Positions 1 through 8,462 of a DNA stretch of 64,000 nucleotides are shown piece after piece. A model generated the notes under the pieces. That model saw only the letters and a program-made list of their open reading frames with translations. It was not told where the DNA came from and made no database searches. Made by a program: the position numbers and the translations under genes. Positions within the stretch are counted from its first letter, which is position 1. Every line of letters begins with the position of its first letter. Origin of the DNA: Streptomyces mashuensis (lineage in GTDB: Bacteria > Actinomycetota > Actinomycetes > Streptomycetales > Streptomycetaceae); assembly GCF_014654785.1 (NCBI RefSeq), contig NZ_BNBD01000006.1, positions 248,001 to 312,000 of the forward strand, written 5' to 3'.

Positions 1-2363
1 TGGCTCCAGGTCTTGTTCTTCGTCTTGACGATCTCGCTGTCGTCGTAGTGCCAGGCCGCGCCGCCGAGGTAGTCGTAGCGGGTCACCTTGTTGGTGCCGT
101 TGGCCAGCCGGCCGTCCTCGACGACGTAGTCGACGACGTACTTGTGGAACCAGTCCTCCTTCTCGCCGATCGATCCGGACTTGGACCAGAAGGACGGGAA
201 GCAGCGCTTGGTGTTGTCGGCGGGGTCGGGCAGGGAGGACGGGGTGCACTCGGCCGGCTTGTAGTTGACCGAGACGGTGCCGCCGGACTCCGACTGGATG
301 GCCCGGATGCGCCACTTGACCATCGCCGGGCGGTCGTCGAAGGACTTGTCGACGCGGCCGGTGAGCTGGGTGCCGTAGAAGATGGTCCTGGGCAGGGTGA
401 CGGTCGAGCCCTGGGCCTTGCCGGTGTGCCCGATGGACTTCAGCCACAGGCCGCCGGTCAGGCCGTCACCGGGGGTGGGGAAGGAGTGGTCCAGCGTCCA
501 CTCGTCGACGTCCTGGTAGGCGTTGCCCTTGAGGACCTGTGTGGTGACCTTGGTCAGGCGCTTCCGGGTGAAGAAGCTCGGCGACCACTGGTCCTTGCAG
601 TGCTTGTCGTCGGTGCAGATCTGGTCGAAGGGGACGTCGGGCCAGCGCTTGGCCGTGTCCTCCTTCAGGCCGTCCGGCCGGCAGCCGGCGGCGTCGCCGG
701 TGCACCGCTCGTCCACGGTGAAGACGACCTGCGACGGGGCCTTGCCGGAGCGCTCCTCGCCCTCGCGGGTGCCGTACTCGACGCGCTTGAGGTAGCCGCC
801 GCGGTCGTAGGAGACGGAGGTGTCGTCGCGGTTGGCGCCGTAACGATTCTTCTCGGTGTCCCAGAAGTACGTCATGGAGTTGCCGTGCACGTCCACGACG
901 TAGTCGAGGTTCCAGCGCCACGCCTGCTGGCAGCGGGAGTCCTTGAACGCGTCGGCGTGGCACGGCTCGCCCTTGTCGTCGCCGTAGACCGCCGTCGTCC
1001 ATGCGGAGCGGGTGTTCTCCGGGTCCTGGGCGAACCGCTTGCCCTTGCCGAAGTAGTAGCGCGTGCCGTCGGTGGTCGTGACGACCCAGTACTCACCATC
1101 GTTGTCGTCGTTGGAACCGCCGGTCCTCCGCTCGATGCGGGTGCCGTCGTCGGCCTTCAGCCGCCAGGTTCCGTCGGACTTCTTGACCAGCTCCCCGTTG
1201 CGGCCGCCGAAGTTCATGACCGCGTTGTCGGAGTGCCAGCACTGGTCGTACTTCTCCTCGCCCTCCGTGTCGAACCCGTCGTCCTTGCACGACTGGTAGG
1301 CGCGTTCGATGAAGCCGACCGACAGGTCGAAGCCCTCACCGACCCAGGAGGGCTGGTTGTTGGTGGACCCGACCCGGCCGTCGATGCTGCCGGAGTTGTA
1401 GTTGATCGCCAGCTTGGGCGAGGGCCCGGCGACGGCGGGCGGCACCCGCAGCGGGTACTGCCAGGAGAAGCTGCCGGTGTTGCCGGCCATCTGCCAGCTG
1501 CCCGAGGGCGTCAGCGAGGTCGCCCCGTAGCTTCCCGCGGCGCCGGACGCCCCGGCGCTCAGCGCGACCAGCTGACCGCCCGCGCCGGCGGCCAGGGAGG
1601 CTGTCGCCGCCGGCTGCGCCACCACGTCCGCGGTGAGCGTGGCACCACGGAGGCTGTTGTGCGTCCTGAGCGGCTTGCGGTCCCGGCAGACGGCCGCCGA
1701 GCCGTTGACCGCGCATCCCGGCAGCACGGACAGGGACAGGCGCGAGGCCCAGTCCCCGCCGTACGCGCCGGCGAACTTCGCGTAGTCGACCTCCAGGTTC
1801 ACCGGCGCGGCCGACGTGCCGCCGTCCGCCCGCGTCACCTTGAGCAGGATTCCGTCGACCCCCGCCTTGCGGGTGGACTTGCGGTCGAGCACCTCGATGC
1901 GCACCTTGCCCGGTGCGGCGTCCGCCGGTCTGCCCGACGGGGCCGCCCCGAACGCCTGCGCCGCCCGCTCGGGCTTCGGCGAGGCCGGGGTGCTCACCCG
2001 TACGGGCAGTGAGCCCACCCGTACCTTCGCGGAGGCCCGGCCGGCCGCCAGCCCCTGCTTCGCGGGGGCCAGAACGGCCTCGGCCGAGGCGGCCCGGGGC
2101 CACTCGACCTTGGGCAGGGGCTTCTTGGCGGCCTGGGCCGCCTCGTCGACCGGTGCCGGTTTCATCCCGACCCCGGTGACGGGGACGGACTTCATGCTCT
2201 GGGTCTCGGGCCGCCGGTCGTCCCGGGACTGTGCCCAGGCGGCCGGGACGCCCTGCAGAAGGGTGGCCGCCAGGGCGCTCGCCAGGGCGGTGGAGAGGGA
2301 CGCGCGCCATCTGCGCGCGCGCCGTCTCCGGTAGTCGTTGCGTGTCATCAAGCCGTGTTGCAC
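1..2363 (-). CDS. RHS-repeat family secreted protein, 3' part missing (runs off window)
   Basis: An open frame on the minus strand runs without a stop from about 2363 to the window edge, about 787 residues, so the C-terminus is missing. The N-terminus has an Arg-rich n-region and a hydrophobic stretch ending in an AWA-like site, a Sec or Tat-like signal. The middle carries a conserved N-terminal region of large actinobacterial RHS/YD-repeat proteins (SWQYPLRVPP, NYNSGSIDGR, GEGFDLSVGFIER) and the visible end (AAWHYDD) is typical of the pre-RHS region. Such proteins form a hollow shell around a variable C-terminal toxin or enzyme tip, but the tip is outside the window. I prefer the GTG at 2363, because GGAGGGGAG lies 5 nt upstream; ATG 2348 is an in-frame alternative just after a 7-bp hairpin. 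It lies about 115 bp after the LamG gene and is probably co-transcribed. Confidence 0.85.
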   Translation of the reverse strand, partial: MQHGLMTRNDYRRRRARRWRASLSTALASALAATLLQGVPAAWAQSRDDRRPETQSMKSVPVTGVGMKPAPVDEAAQAAKKPLPKVEWPRAASAEAVLAPAKQGLAAGRASAKVRVGSLPVRVSTPASPKPERAAQAFGAAPSGRPADAAPGKVRIEVLDRKSTRKAGVDGILLKVTRADGGTSAAPVNLEVDYAKFAGAYGGDWASRLSLSVLPGCAVNGSAAVCRDRKPLRTHNSLRGATLTADVVAQPAATASLAAGAGGQLVALSAGASGAAGSYGATSLTPSGSWQMAGNTGSFSWQYPLRVPPAVAGPSPKLAINYNSGSIDGRVGSTNNQPSWVGEGFDLSVGFIERAYQSCKDDGFDTEGEEKYDQCWHSDNAVMNFGGRNGELVKKSDGTWRLKADDGTRIERRTGGSNDDNDGEYWVVTTTDGTRYYFGKGKRFAQDPENTRSAWTTAVYGDDKGEPCHADAFKDSRCQQAWRWNLDYVVDVHGNSMTYFWDTEKNRYGANRDDTSVSYDRGGYLKRVEYGTREGEERSGKAPSQVVFTVDERCTGDAAGCRPDGLKEDTAKRWPDVPFDQICTDDKHCKDQWSPSFFTRKRLTKVTTQVLKGNAYQDVDEWTLDHSFPTPGDGLTGGLWLKSIGHTGKAQGSTVTLPRTIFYGTQLTGRVDKSFDDRPAMVKWRIRAIQSESGGTVSVNYKPAECTPSSLPDPADNTKRCFPSFWSKSGSIGEKEDWFHKYVVDYVVEDGRLANGTNKVTRYDYLGGAAWHYDDSEIVKTKNKTWS

Positions 2364-2367
2364 GGCT
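2351..2367. promoter_or_regulatory. Small hairpin over the RHS gene start
   Basis: A perfect 7-bp inverted repeat (AGCCGTG / CACGGCT with a 3-nt loop) covers the GTG at 2363 and ends just before ATG 2348. In mRNA it would sequester the GTG but leave the ATG exposed, so it bears on which start is used. A translational effect is inference. Confidence 0.35.
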
Positions 2368-2478
2368 GCTCCCCTCCACGGCCCGCCGGGTCAGGGCAGG
2401 CCGGACCGCGCGCCCGGGAGCGGGTGCTCCCGGGCACGGTTCGGTGGTGATGGTGTTCCTCCTGCCGCGGAACTGCGG

Positions 2479-5340
2479 TCAGGGTGTGGCCAGGTAGGCG
2501 ATGTCGCGGTCCGACAGCCGTCCGGCGTGCACGCGCACGTCGTCGACGTCGCCGGCGAAGAAGTTGTCCCACTGGTCGTTCCAGCGGGAACGGCCCAGCT
2601 CCAGCCCCTGGCGGGCGTCGATGACGGCGTCGAAGGACGCCTCCCCCTCCATGACGCCGTTCACATACAGCTGGATCTTCCTGGCCTGGGGGTCGTAGGT
2701 CCCCGTCAGATGGGTCCACTCGTTCAGGCGCGCCGGCCGCTCGCTGACGGCCATGGCCCGCTTCAGGTCGTCCGTCGTCGAGGCGGCCTTGTCGGCAGCC
2801 ATACGACCGAAGACCCAGCGCTGGAACGTGGTCGAGTAGTACAGGGCAGGGCCGAACACGTGCTCGCCCGACTGGCTGAGCACCGTCCCGTTGTGGTCGA
2901 CGCCCGTCGGACGGACCCAGGCACTGACCGTGAAGGCCTGGCGGGTGTCCACGGGGGACGTGGCCTTCGCATAGTCACTCGTCCCGTTGAACCGCAGGGC
3001 CTTGTCGTCGGGCCGGCTCGCTGCCTTGCGGCCGGCCACCGAGGTGGCGCCCGTGACGCCGAGCGAGCGGTTCTTGCCGCTGCTGTCCGGGCTGGTGCCG
3101 GAGGCCACCTGGTCGAGGTGGTAGGTGGCCGCCGAGCAGCCGTCCGTGAGCTCGTCCGGGCAGGGGCGCACCGCCTTGAAGACGTACGTCGTCAGGGGGC
3201 CGCGGTTGCCCGCGCGGTCGACGCTGCGGGCGTACAGGACGTTGGGGCCGAACGTCGTCGGGGTGATGTCCACCGTGGCGTCCCCGCCGGTCCGGGACGG
3301 GACCGCCCGGTTGGCCGGTTCGTCGTCGCCGATCGCCCACTCGTAGTACGCGATGTCGTTGCCGTACGCGGAGTCGCGGACGCCGTTGGCGGAGAAGGTG
3401 AAGGAGCCGGGCTGGCCGGCCTTCTTTCCTTCCTGCTCGGCGGGGAAGTCACGGGAGGTCACGGCCGGCTTGGTGGCGGGCGCCTCGGTGTCCACCCCGA
3501 ATTCGCAGTAGTCGGACCACTCGGTGCTGTCGTCGATCCCGTCGGTGGTGCCGGCGTGCCACTTGTAGGCCTGGCCGTGCTGCAGCTTGCCCTGCGCGAT
3601 GGTGGAACGGAAGTCGCCCTGGGCGTGGTAGCCGTCCGTGCCCTCGAAGACCATGGGCTTCTCGGGGAGGGCGTTCCACACCCGGAAGGTCGCCTTCAGG
3701 TTCTGGTGGTCGTCGTCCGTTCCCTTGACCAGCATGGTGGGCGTGCCGGTACGGATCCAGGGCCGTCCGCTGCCGCGTTCGCAGCCCGTGGCCGGGTTGC
3801 TCGTCCGCTCGTCGGTGGGCTTGGCCGGCGGGGTGTTGTACTCGATGGACAGCTTCGCGTCACTGCCGCGGAAGCGCTTCCACGAGTAGGGGTCCTTCTC
3901 GTCGCTCGCCGTCAGCGAGAACGCGATGGGCTCGCCGGTGGCGGCCTTCTTCACGACGGTCGGAGTGAGGTTCTCGTTCTTCTCCGCCGGGTTGTCGTAG
4001 AACTCGACCCGTGCGGACGGGCACTGGTCACCCCTGCCGTAGGCGACCTTGCGGTCCACCATGAGGTCGCCGTCGACCGGCTTGTTGTTCCAGGTGGTGT
4101 CCTTGCCGATCTTCTTCTCGTCGACCAGCGCCAGGTCCACCCAGGTCGGGGTGCAGGAGAACGAGAACGTCTCCTCGGCCGAGAAGGTCGCCTTGCGGAT
4201 CTTCCGGCCCTTCCAGCCGCTCGTACTGAACTTGAAGTACATGCGGTCGACGTACGAGTCGCGGCTGCACACCGCCAGGCCCTCGCCGGTCTGCGCGTAC
4301 GAGCAGTAGCCGACGCCGCGCCCTTGGCGCTCGTCCTTGAGGAACGACGTGTCGGGGCTGCTGCTGCTCACGTAGAGCCACTCGACCTGGGTCATGTCGT
4401 CGGTCGGCGGATCGATGTACACCGGGTACCTGGTGCCCGGCCCGGTCAGCAGTGCCTGGTCCGGTACGACGGTGACGGCCCCCTTTTGGACGGACATGGC
4501 CATGGTGGCCACCTTGTCGCCGGGGGCCGGGGTCGTCGCCGGTGCCGCTCCCGGCGCCGCCGGCGCGGGACGGCCGGAGGAGTCCCACATGCGTGCGGGA
4601 GGCCCCGAGAACACCTTCGCGCCCTTGCCGTCCAGGGCGTGCAGGCCGCTGCTGTCCGTCGTGAGGCTCAGGCCCTTGGTGTCGGTGGCGAGCTCGATCC
4701 GGCGCAGCTCCGGGTTCTTCGCGGCCTCGGCGGTCTTGACGACCAGGGCGTACGAGTATCCGGTCACGGTGGCATCGACCTTGAGGTCCACACCCGGCAT
4801 GACCTCCGCGTATTCAGCGGTCGTGCCGTTCAGGCGGGGCTCGGGAAGCTTCCCGGGCCACCGCAGCGCCAGGGATGTGTCTCCCTTGGCCATCCTGATC
4901 AGCGGCTGGTCCGTGCCCCCGCCGGAAAAGGACATGTCCACGACGGCGGACCGCGGGCCGATGGACCCGTCCTGCCGGCGTACCAGGCCGGCGTCCACCG
5001 GCTGCCACGACCCGTCCGCCTGCCGGACGCGCTGGGGCTGTGCCGTCTGCTCGGCCGTGAAGGTGCCACTCGGATTGGCGAACACCTGCTCGGTCTCCGA
5101 GCGTTCCTGCACCACTTCGACGCGGTGGCCGGTCGCCCGGGCCTCGTCGAGGGCTCGCTGCCCGGGAGAGGGATCCGGTGCCCCTTCCGTGACGGCGCGG
5201 GGGCCGGAGCCGTCCGCCGCCCGGGCGTCCGCGGCGGCCAGAGGTGGCGCCACGCCCGCGGTCAGCGCGAGGGCGAGGAGGACACCACCCCCTCCCGCCC
5301 TACGGGTCGGGCCCGATCTTCGTCGCTTCAATTTGCCCAC
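2479..5340 (-). CDS. Secreted LamG/DNRLRE-type multidomain protein
   Basis: 953 aa with a GTG start preceded by GGGGGGAA. Residues 1-42 form a signal peptide (basic n-region, LLALALTAGVAPPLAAA core). Residues about 320-510 resemble a DNRLRE beta-sandwich (beginning near SSSPDTSFLKDERQG). Residues 510-745 look like Ig/FN3-type beta domains. Residues about 750-953 are a LamG/concanavalin-like jellyroll (AFTVSAWVRPTG, TGTYD, LYVNGVMEG, GDVDDVRVHAG). No catalytic motif is evident; the likely role is extracellular binding or presentation. The same-strand neighbour downstream encodes an RHS protein, and I recall such LamG plus RHS pairs being common in Streptomyces, suggesting joint secretion. Partner binding is inference; the LamG call is firm. 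Confidence 0.85.
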   Translation of the reverse strand: MGKLKRRRSGPTRRAGGGGVLLALALTAGVAPPLAAADARAADGSGPRAVTEGAPDPSPGQRALDEARATGHRVEVVQERSETEQVFANPSGTFTAEQTAQPQRVRQADGSWQPVDAGLVRRQDGSIGPRSAVVDMSFSGGGTDQPLIRMAKGDTSLALRWPGKLPEPRLNGTTAEYAEVMPGVDLKVDATVTGYSYALVVKTAEAAKNPELRRIELATDTKGLSLTTDSSGLHALDGKGAKVFSGPPARMWDSSGRPAPAAPGAAPATTPAPGDKVATMAMSVQKGAVTVVPDQALLTGPGTRYPVYIDPPTDDMTQVEWLYVSSSSPDTSFLKDERQGRGVGYCSYAQTGEGLAVCSRDSYVDRMYFKFSTSGWKGRKIRKATFSAEETFSFSCTPTWVDLALVDEKKIGKDTTWNNKPVDGDLMVDRKVAYGRGDQCPSARVEFYDNPAEKNENLTPTVVKKAATGEPIAFSLTASDEKDPYSWKRFRGSDAKLSIEYNTPPAKPTDERTSNPATGCERGSGRPWIRTGTPTMLVKGTDDDHQNLKATFRVWNALPEKPMVFEGTDGYHAQGDFRSTIAQGKLQHGQAYKWHAGTTDGIDDSTEWSDYCEFGVDTEAPATKPAVTSRDFPAEQEGKKAGQPGSFTFSANGVRDSAYGNDIAYYEWAIGDDEPANRAVPSRTGGDATVDITPTTFGPNVLYARSVDRAGNRGPLTTYVFKAVRPCPDELTDGCSAATYHLDQVASGTSPDSSGKNRSLGVTGATSVAGRKAASRPDDKALRFNGTSDYAKATSPVDTRQAFTVSAWVRPTGVDHNGTVLSQSGEHVFGPALYYSTTFQRWVFGRMAADKAASTTDDLKRAMAVSERPARLNEWTHLTGTYDPQARKIQLYVNGVMEGEASFDAVIDARQGLELGRSRWNDQWDNFFAGDVDDVRVHAGRLSDRDIAYLATP

Positions 5341-5514
5341 ACTTCCCCCCAGTTATGGAAAAAGTAAGAGCTGAAGCCTATGAAGGGCCATGGCCCGTGT
5401 CGATCTACACAGAGTCACGCCATGAGGACATAAGCCGCATATGCGGACATGCAGGCATGTGGCGTGCGTCACGTTGCGTAATCGCGCCACTACAAATGCG
5501 CCACCCGCTCCGTC

Positions 5515-6471
5515 TCAGCCCTCCGTCAACCCCGCCACCAGTTCGTCCGCCGCCGTGTACGGGTCGAGTTCGCCTGCCACCACGCGTTCGGCCAGGGTTG
5601 TGGCGCGGCGGTCGCCGTGGAGGTCGGCGAGGCGGGCGCGGAGGGTGGTGACCGCGAGGGTTTCGACCTCGCGGGTGGCGCGGTGGAGGCGGCGGTCCGT
5701 CAGGGTGCCGTGTTCTTCCATCCAGGCGCGGTGCTTCTCCAGGGCCTCGACGACCTCGTCGATGCCCTCGCCGCGGGCGGCCACCGTTTTGACGATGGGC
5801 GGGCGCCAGTCGCCCGGGGCGCGGGACTCGCCCAGGCCCAGCATGTGGTTGAGCTCGCGGGCCGTGGCGTCGGCGCCGTCGCGGTCGGCCTTGTTGACGA
5901 CGTACACGTCGCCGATCTCGAGGATGCCCGCCTTGGCGGCCTGGATGCCGTCGCCCATGCCGGGGGCGAGGAGCACCACGCAGGTGTCGGCCTGGGAGGC
6001 GATCTCGACCTCGGACTGGCCGACGCCGACCGTCTCGACGAGGATCACGTCGCAGCCCGCCGCGTCCAGGACACGGATGGCCTGCGGGGCGGCCCAGGCC
6101 AGGCCGCCGAGGTGGCCGCGGGTGGCCATGGAGCGGATGTAGACGCCGGGGTCGGAGGCGTGCTCCGACATCCGTACGCGGTCGCCGAGCAGCGCGCCGC
6201 CGGAGAACGGGGACGACGGGTCGACGGCGAGGACGCCGACCCGCTTGCCCATCCGGCGGTACGCGGTGACCAGCGCGGACGTCGACGTGGACTTGCCGAC
6301 GCCCGGTGAGCCGGTGAGGCCGACGACGTACGCGCCGCCGGTGAGGGGCGCCAGCGCCGCCATCACCTCGCGCAGTTGCGGGGACGCCCCCTCGACCAGT
6401 GAGATCAGCCGGGCCACCGCCCGGGGCCGGCCCTCACGGGCCTGTTCCACCAGCGTGGGGACGTCCACCAT
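5515..6471 (-). CDS. meaB: MeaB, methylmalonyl-CoA mutase-associated GTPase
   Basis: 318 aa G3E-family P-loop GTPase that chaperones adenosylcobalamin loading and protects methylmalonyl-CoA mutase. Walker A GSPGVGKS is at residues 54-61, a GAL[LI]GDR-type motif near 94-98, VETVGVGQSE near 146-155 and the guanine-specificity motif NKAD near 193-196. The ATG at 6471 has GGAG 6 nt upstream; an in-frame TTG two codons earlier would abut the Shine-Dalgarno and is rejected. It lies 25 bp downstream of the thiolase gene on the same strand, so is probably in the same transcript. The mutase itself is not in the window, but the epimerase is 1.4 kb away. Confidence 0.95.
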   Translation of the reverse strand: MVDVPTLVEQAREGRPRAVARLISLVEGASPQLREVMAALAPLTGGAYVVGLTGSPGVGKSTSTSALVTAYRRMGKRVGVLAVDPSSPFSGGALLGDRVRMSEHASDPGVYIRSMATRGHLGGLAWAAPQAIRVLDAAGCDVILVETVGVGQSEVEIASQADTCVVLLAPGMGDGIQAAKAGILEIGDVYVVNKADRDGADATARELNHMLGLGESRAPGDWRPPIVKTVAARGEGIDEVVEALEKHRAWMEEHGTLTDRRLHRATREVETLAVTTLRARLADLHGDRRATTLAERVVAGELDPYTAADELVAGLTEG

Positions 6472-6496
6472 GGTCAACTCCGCTCCTCGGTCGCCG

Positions 6497-7723
6497 TCAG
6501 TTGCCGTTGCCCGGCACGCGGAGGATCAGCGCGTCGCCCTGGCCGCCGCCGCCGCACAGGGCCGCCGCGCCGACGCCGCCGCCGCGCCGCTTCAGTTCCA
6601 GCGCCAGGTGCAGCACCAGACGCGCACCGGACATGCCGATGGGGTGGCCGAGCGCAATGGCGCCGCCGTTGACGTTCACCTTTTCCGGCGATACGCCCAA
6701 ATCCCTCATTGACTGGACGGCGACCGCGGCGAACGCCTCGTTGATCTCGATCAGGTCGAGGTCGTCCACGCCCAGGCCCTCCTTGGCGAGAGCGTGCCGG
6801 ATGGCGTTGGACGGCTGCGACTGGAGGGAGTTGTCCGGGCCGGCGACGTTGCCGTGGGCGCCGATCTCGGCGATCCAGGCCAGGCCCAGCTCCTCGGCCT
6901 TGGACTTGCGCATCACGACGACGGCGGCGGCGCCGTCGGAGATCTGCGAGGCGGAGCCGGCGGTGATGGTGCCGTCGCGGTCGAAGGCGGGGCGCAGCTT
7001 GCCGAGCGACTCGGCGGTGGTCTCCGGGCGGACGCCCTCGTCCTTGCTGAAGACGACCGGCTCGCCCTTGCGCTGCGGGATCTCCACGGGGGTGATCTCG
7101 GCCTCGAAGATGCCGTTCTTCTGGGCGGCGGCGGCCCGCTGGTGGGAGAGGGCGGCGATCTCGTCCTGCTCGGTGCGGCCGATGCCGAGGCGGGCGTTGT
7201 GCTTCTCGGTGGAGGCGCCCATGGGGATGTTCTCGGCGAAGTCGGTCAGGCCGTCGTGGGCCATGGCGTCGAGCATCTCGACGGCGCCGTACTTGAAGCC
7301 CTCGCGGGACTTCGGCAGCAGGTGGGGCGCGTTGGTCATGGACTCCTGGCCGCCGGCCACCACGATGTCGAACTCGCCCGCGCGGATGAGCTGGTCGGCC
7401 AGGGCGATGGCGTCGAGGCCGGAGAGACACACCTTGTTGACGGTGAGTGCGGGGACGGACATGGGGATGCCCGCCTTGACGGCCGCCTGGCGGGCCGGGA
7501 TCTGGCCGGCGCCGGCCTGGAGCACCTGGCCCATGATGACGTACTGGACCTGGTCCCCTCCTATGCCGGCGCGGTCCAGCGCGGCCTTGATGGCCACGCC
7601 GCCCAGCTCGGCGCCCGAGAAGGAGCGCAGCGACCCCATCAGCCGGCCCATGGGCGTCCGGGCACCGGCGACGATGACGGAGGTGGTGGCGGGGTCCCCC
7701 GCGGTTCCGTTCGTGGCTGACAT
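6497..7723 (-). CDS. Acetyl-CoA C-acetyltransferase (thiolase)
   Basis: 408 aa type II thiolase that condenses or cleaves acetyl-CoA/acetoacetyl-CoA, of typical length. The acyl-accepting Cys99 sits in NKVCLSG; the His of GGAIALGHPIGMSG and Cys390 in CGGGGQGDA complete the catalytic set. The ATG at 7723 is preceded by GGAGCAGCGCCC. It is the first gene of a thiolase-meaB transcript and diverges from the methylmalonyl-CoA epimerase gene, linking short-chain acyl-CoA and propionate/methylmalonyl metabolism that feeds polyketide extender units. Whether it is biosynthetic (PhaA-like) or degradative (AtoB-like) cannot be decided from sequence. Confidence 0.93.
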   Translation of the reverse strand: MSATNGTAGDPATTSVIVAGARTPMGRLMGSLRSFSGAELGGVAIKAALDRAGIGGDQVQYVIMGQVLQAGAGQIPARQAAVKAGIPMSVPALTVNKVCLSGLDAIALADQLIRAGEFDIVVAGGQESMTNAPHLLPKSREGFKYGAVEMLDAMAHDGLTDFAENIPMGASTEKHNARLGIGRTEQDEIAALSHQRAAAAQKNGIFEAEITPVEIPQRKGEPVVFSKDEGVRPETTAESLGKLRPAFDRDGTITAGSASQISDGAAAVVVMRKSKAEELGLAWIAEIGAHGNVAGPDNSLQSQPSNAIRHALAKEGLGVDDLDLIEINEAFAAVAVQSMRDLGVSPEKVNVNGGAIALGHPIGMSGARLVLHLALELKRRGGGVGAAALCGGGGQGDALILRVPGNGN

Positions 7724-7860
7724 GGGCGCTGCTCCTTCGGGACGAGGAGGTTAACGGTGGTTCCCGTCAATGTACTGAGGCGTACCCGTGCGGTCACCGG
7801 GCCGCGAGTGTGATCGCGCGCACGTTGCGTAACCGCCCGCGCGAGCGGTGCACTGGTTCC

Positions 7861-8301
7861 ATGCTGACGCGCATCGACCACATCGGGATCGCCTGCTTCG
7901 ACCTCGACCGGACCGTCGAGTTCTACCGTGCCACGTACGGCTTCGAGGTGTTGCACACCGAGGTCAACGAGGAGCAGGGCGTCCGCGAGGCCATGCTGAA
8001 GATCAACGAGACCTCGGACGGCGGGGCCTCGTACCTCCAGCTGCTGGAGCCCATCCGGGAGGACTCACCGGTGGGCAAGTGGCTCGCGAAGAACGGGGAG
8101 GGTGTCCACCACATCGCGTTCGGCACCGCGGACGTGGACGGGGACGCCGCCGCCATCCGGGGCAAGGGCGTCCGGGTCCTCTACGACGAGCCGCGGCGCG
8201 GCTCGATGGACTCGCGCATCACGTTTCTGCACCCCAAGGACTGTCACGGTGTGCTGACGGAACTCGTCACCTCTGCGCCCGGCCCCCGGGCGGAGCACTG
8301 A
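7861..8301 (+). CDS. mce: Methylmalonyl-CoA epimerase
   Basis: 146 aa vicinal-oxygen-chelate protein interconverting (2R)- and (2S)-methylmalonyl-CoA. The paired beta-alpha-beta-beta-beta modules show the metal ligands expected for the family: His7 (RIDHIGI), Gln60 (SYLQLLEP), His84 (GVHHIAFG) and Glu134 (LTELV). The ATG at 7861 fits the family N-terminus; there is no good Shine-Dalgarno and a 17-residue in-frame upstream extension is not family-like, so translation may be from a short leader. It diverges from thiolase-meaB, and a promoter for scy begins on its stop codon. Confidence 0.95.
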   Translation: MLTRIDHIGIACFDLDRTVEFYRATYGFEVLHTEVNEEQGVREAMLKINETSDGGASYLQLLEPIREDSPVGKWLAKNGEGVHHIAFGTADVDGDAAAIRGKGVRVLYDEPRRGSMDSRITFLHPKDCHGVLTELVTSAPGPRAEH

Positions 8302-8327
8302 CCCTCCCCTCCCCCGGCCGGTAGAGT
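8298..8327 (+). promoter_or_regulatory. Predicted sigma-HrdB-type promoter of scy
   Basis: CTGACC (8298-8303) and TAGAGT (8322-8327) are separated by 18 bp and resemble the Streptomyces vegetative consensus. The -35 overlaps the mce stop codon. It would give a leader of about 130 nt before scy. Confidence 0.55.
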
Positions 8328-8462
8328 GCGGGTTCGGCCGGGTACGGGCAGGGCCCCGGACCGGGCCGGACCGATGATCTGACACCATTTCTTCGGAAGG
8401 GCGGGCTCCGGGTTTCACACCGACGCAGTACGGGGCCGGCCGCCGACGCGACCAGGGGACGG

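Noticed and set aside
5515..8301. Complete methylmalonyl-CoA mutase operon
   Set aside because: MeaB and the epimerase are present, but no mutase small or large subunit gene exists in the window.
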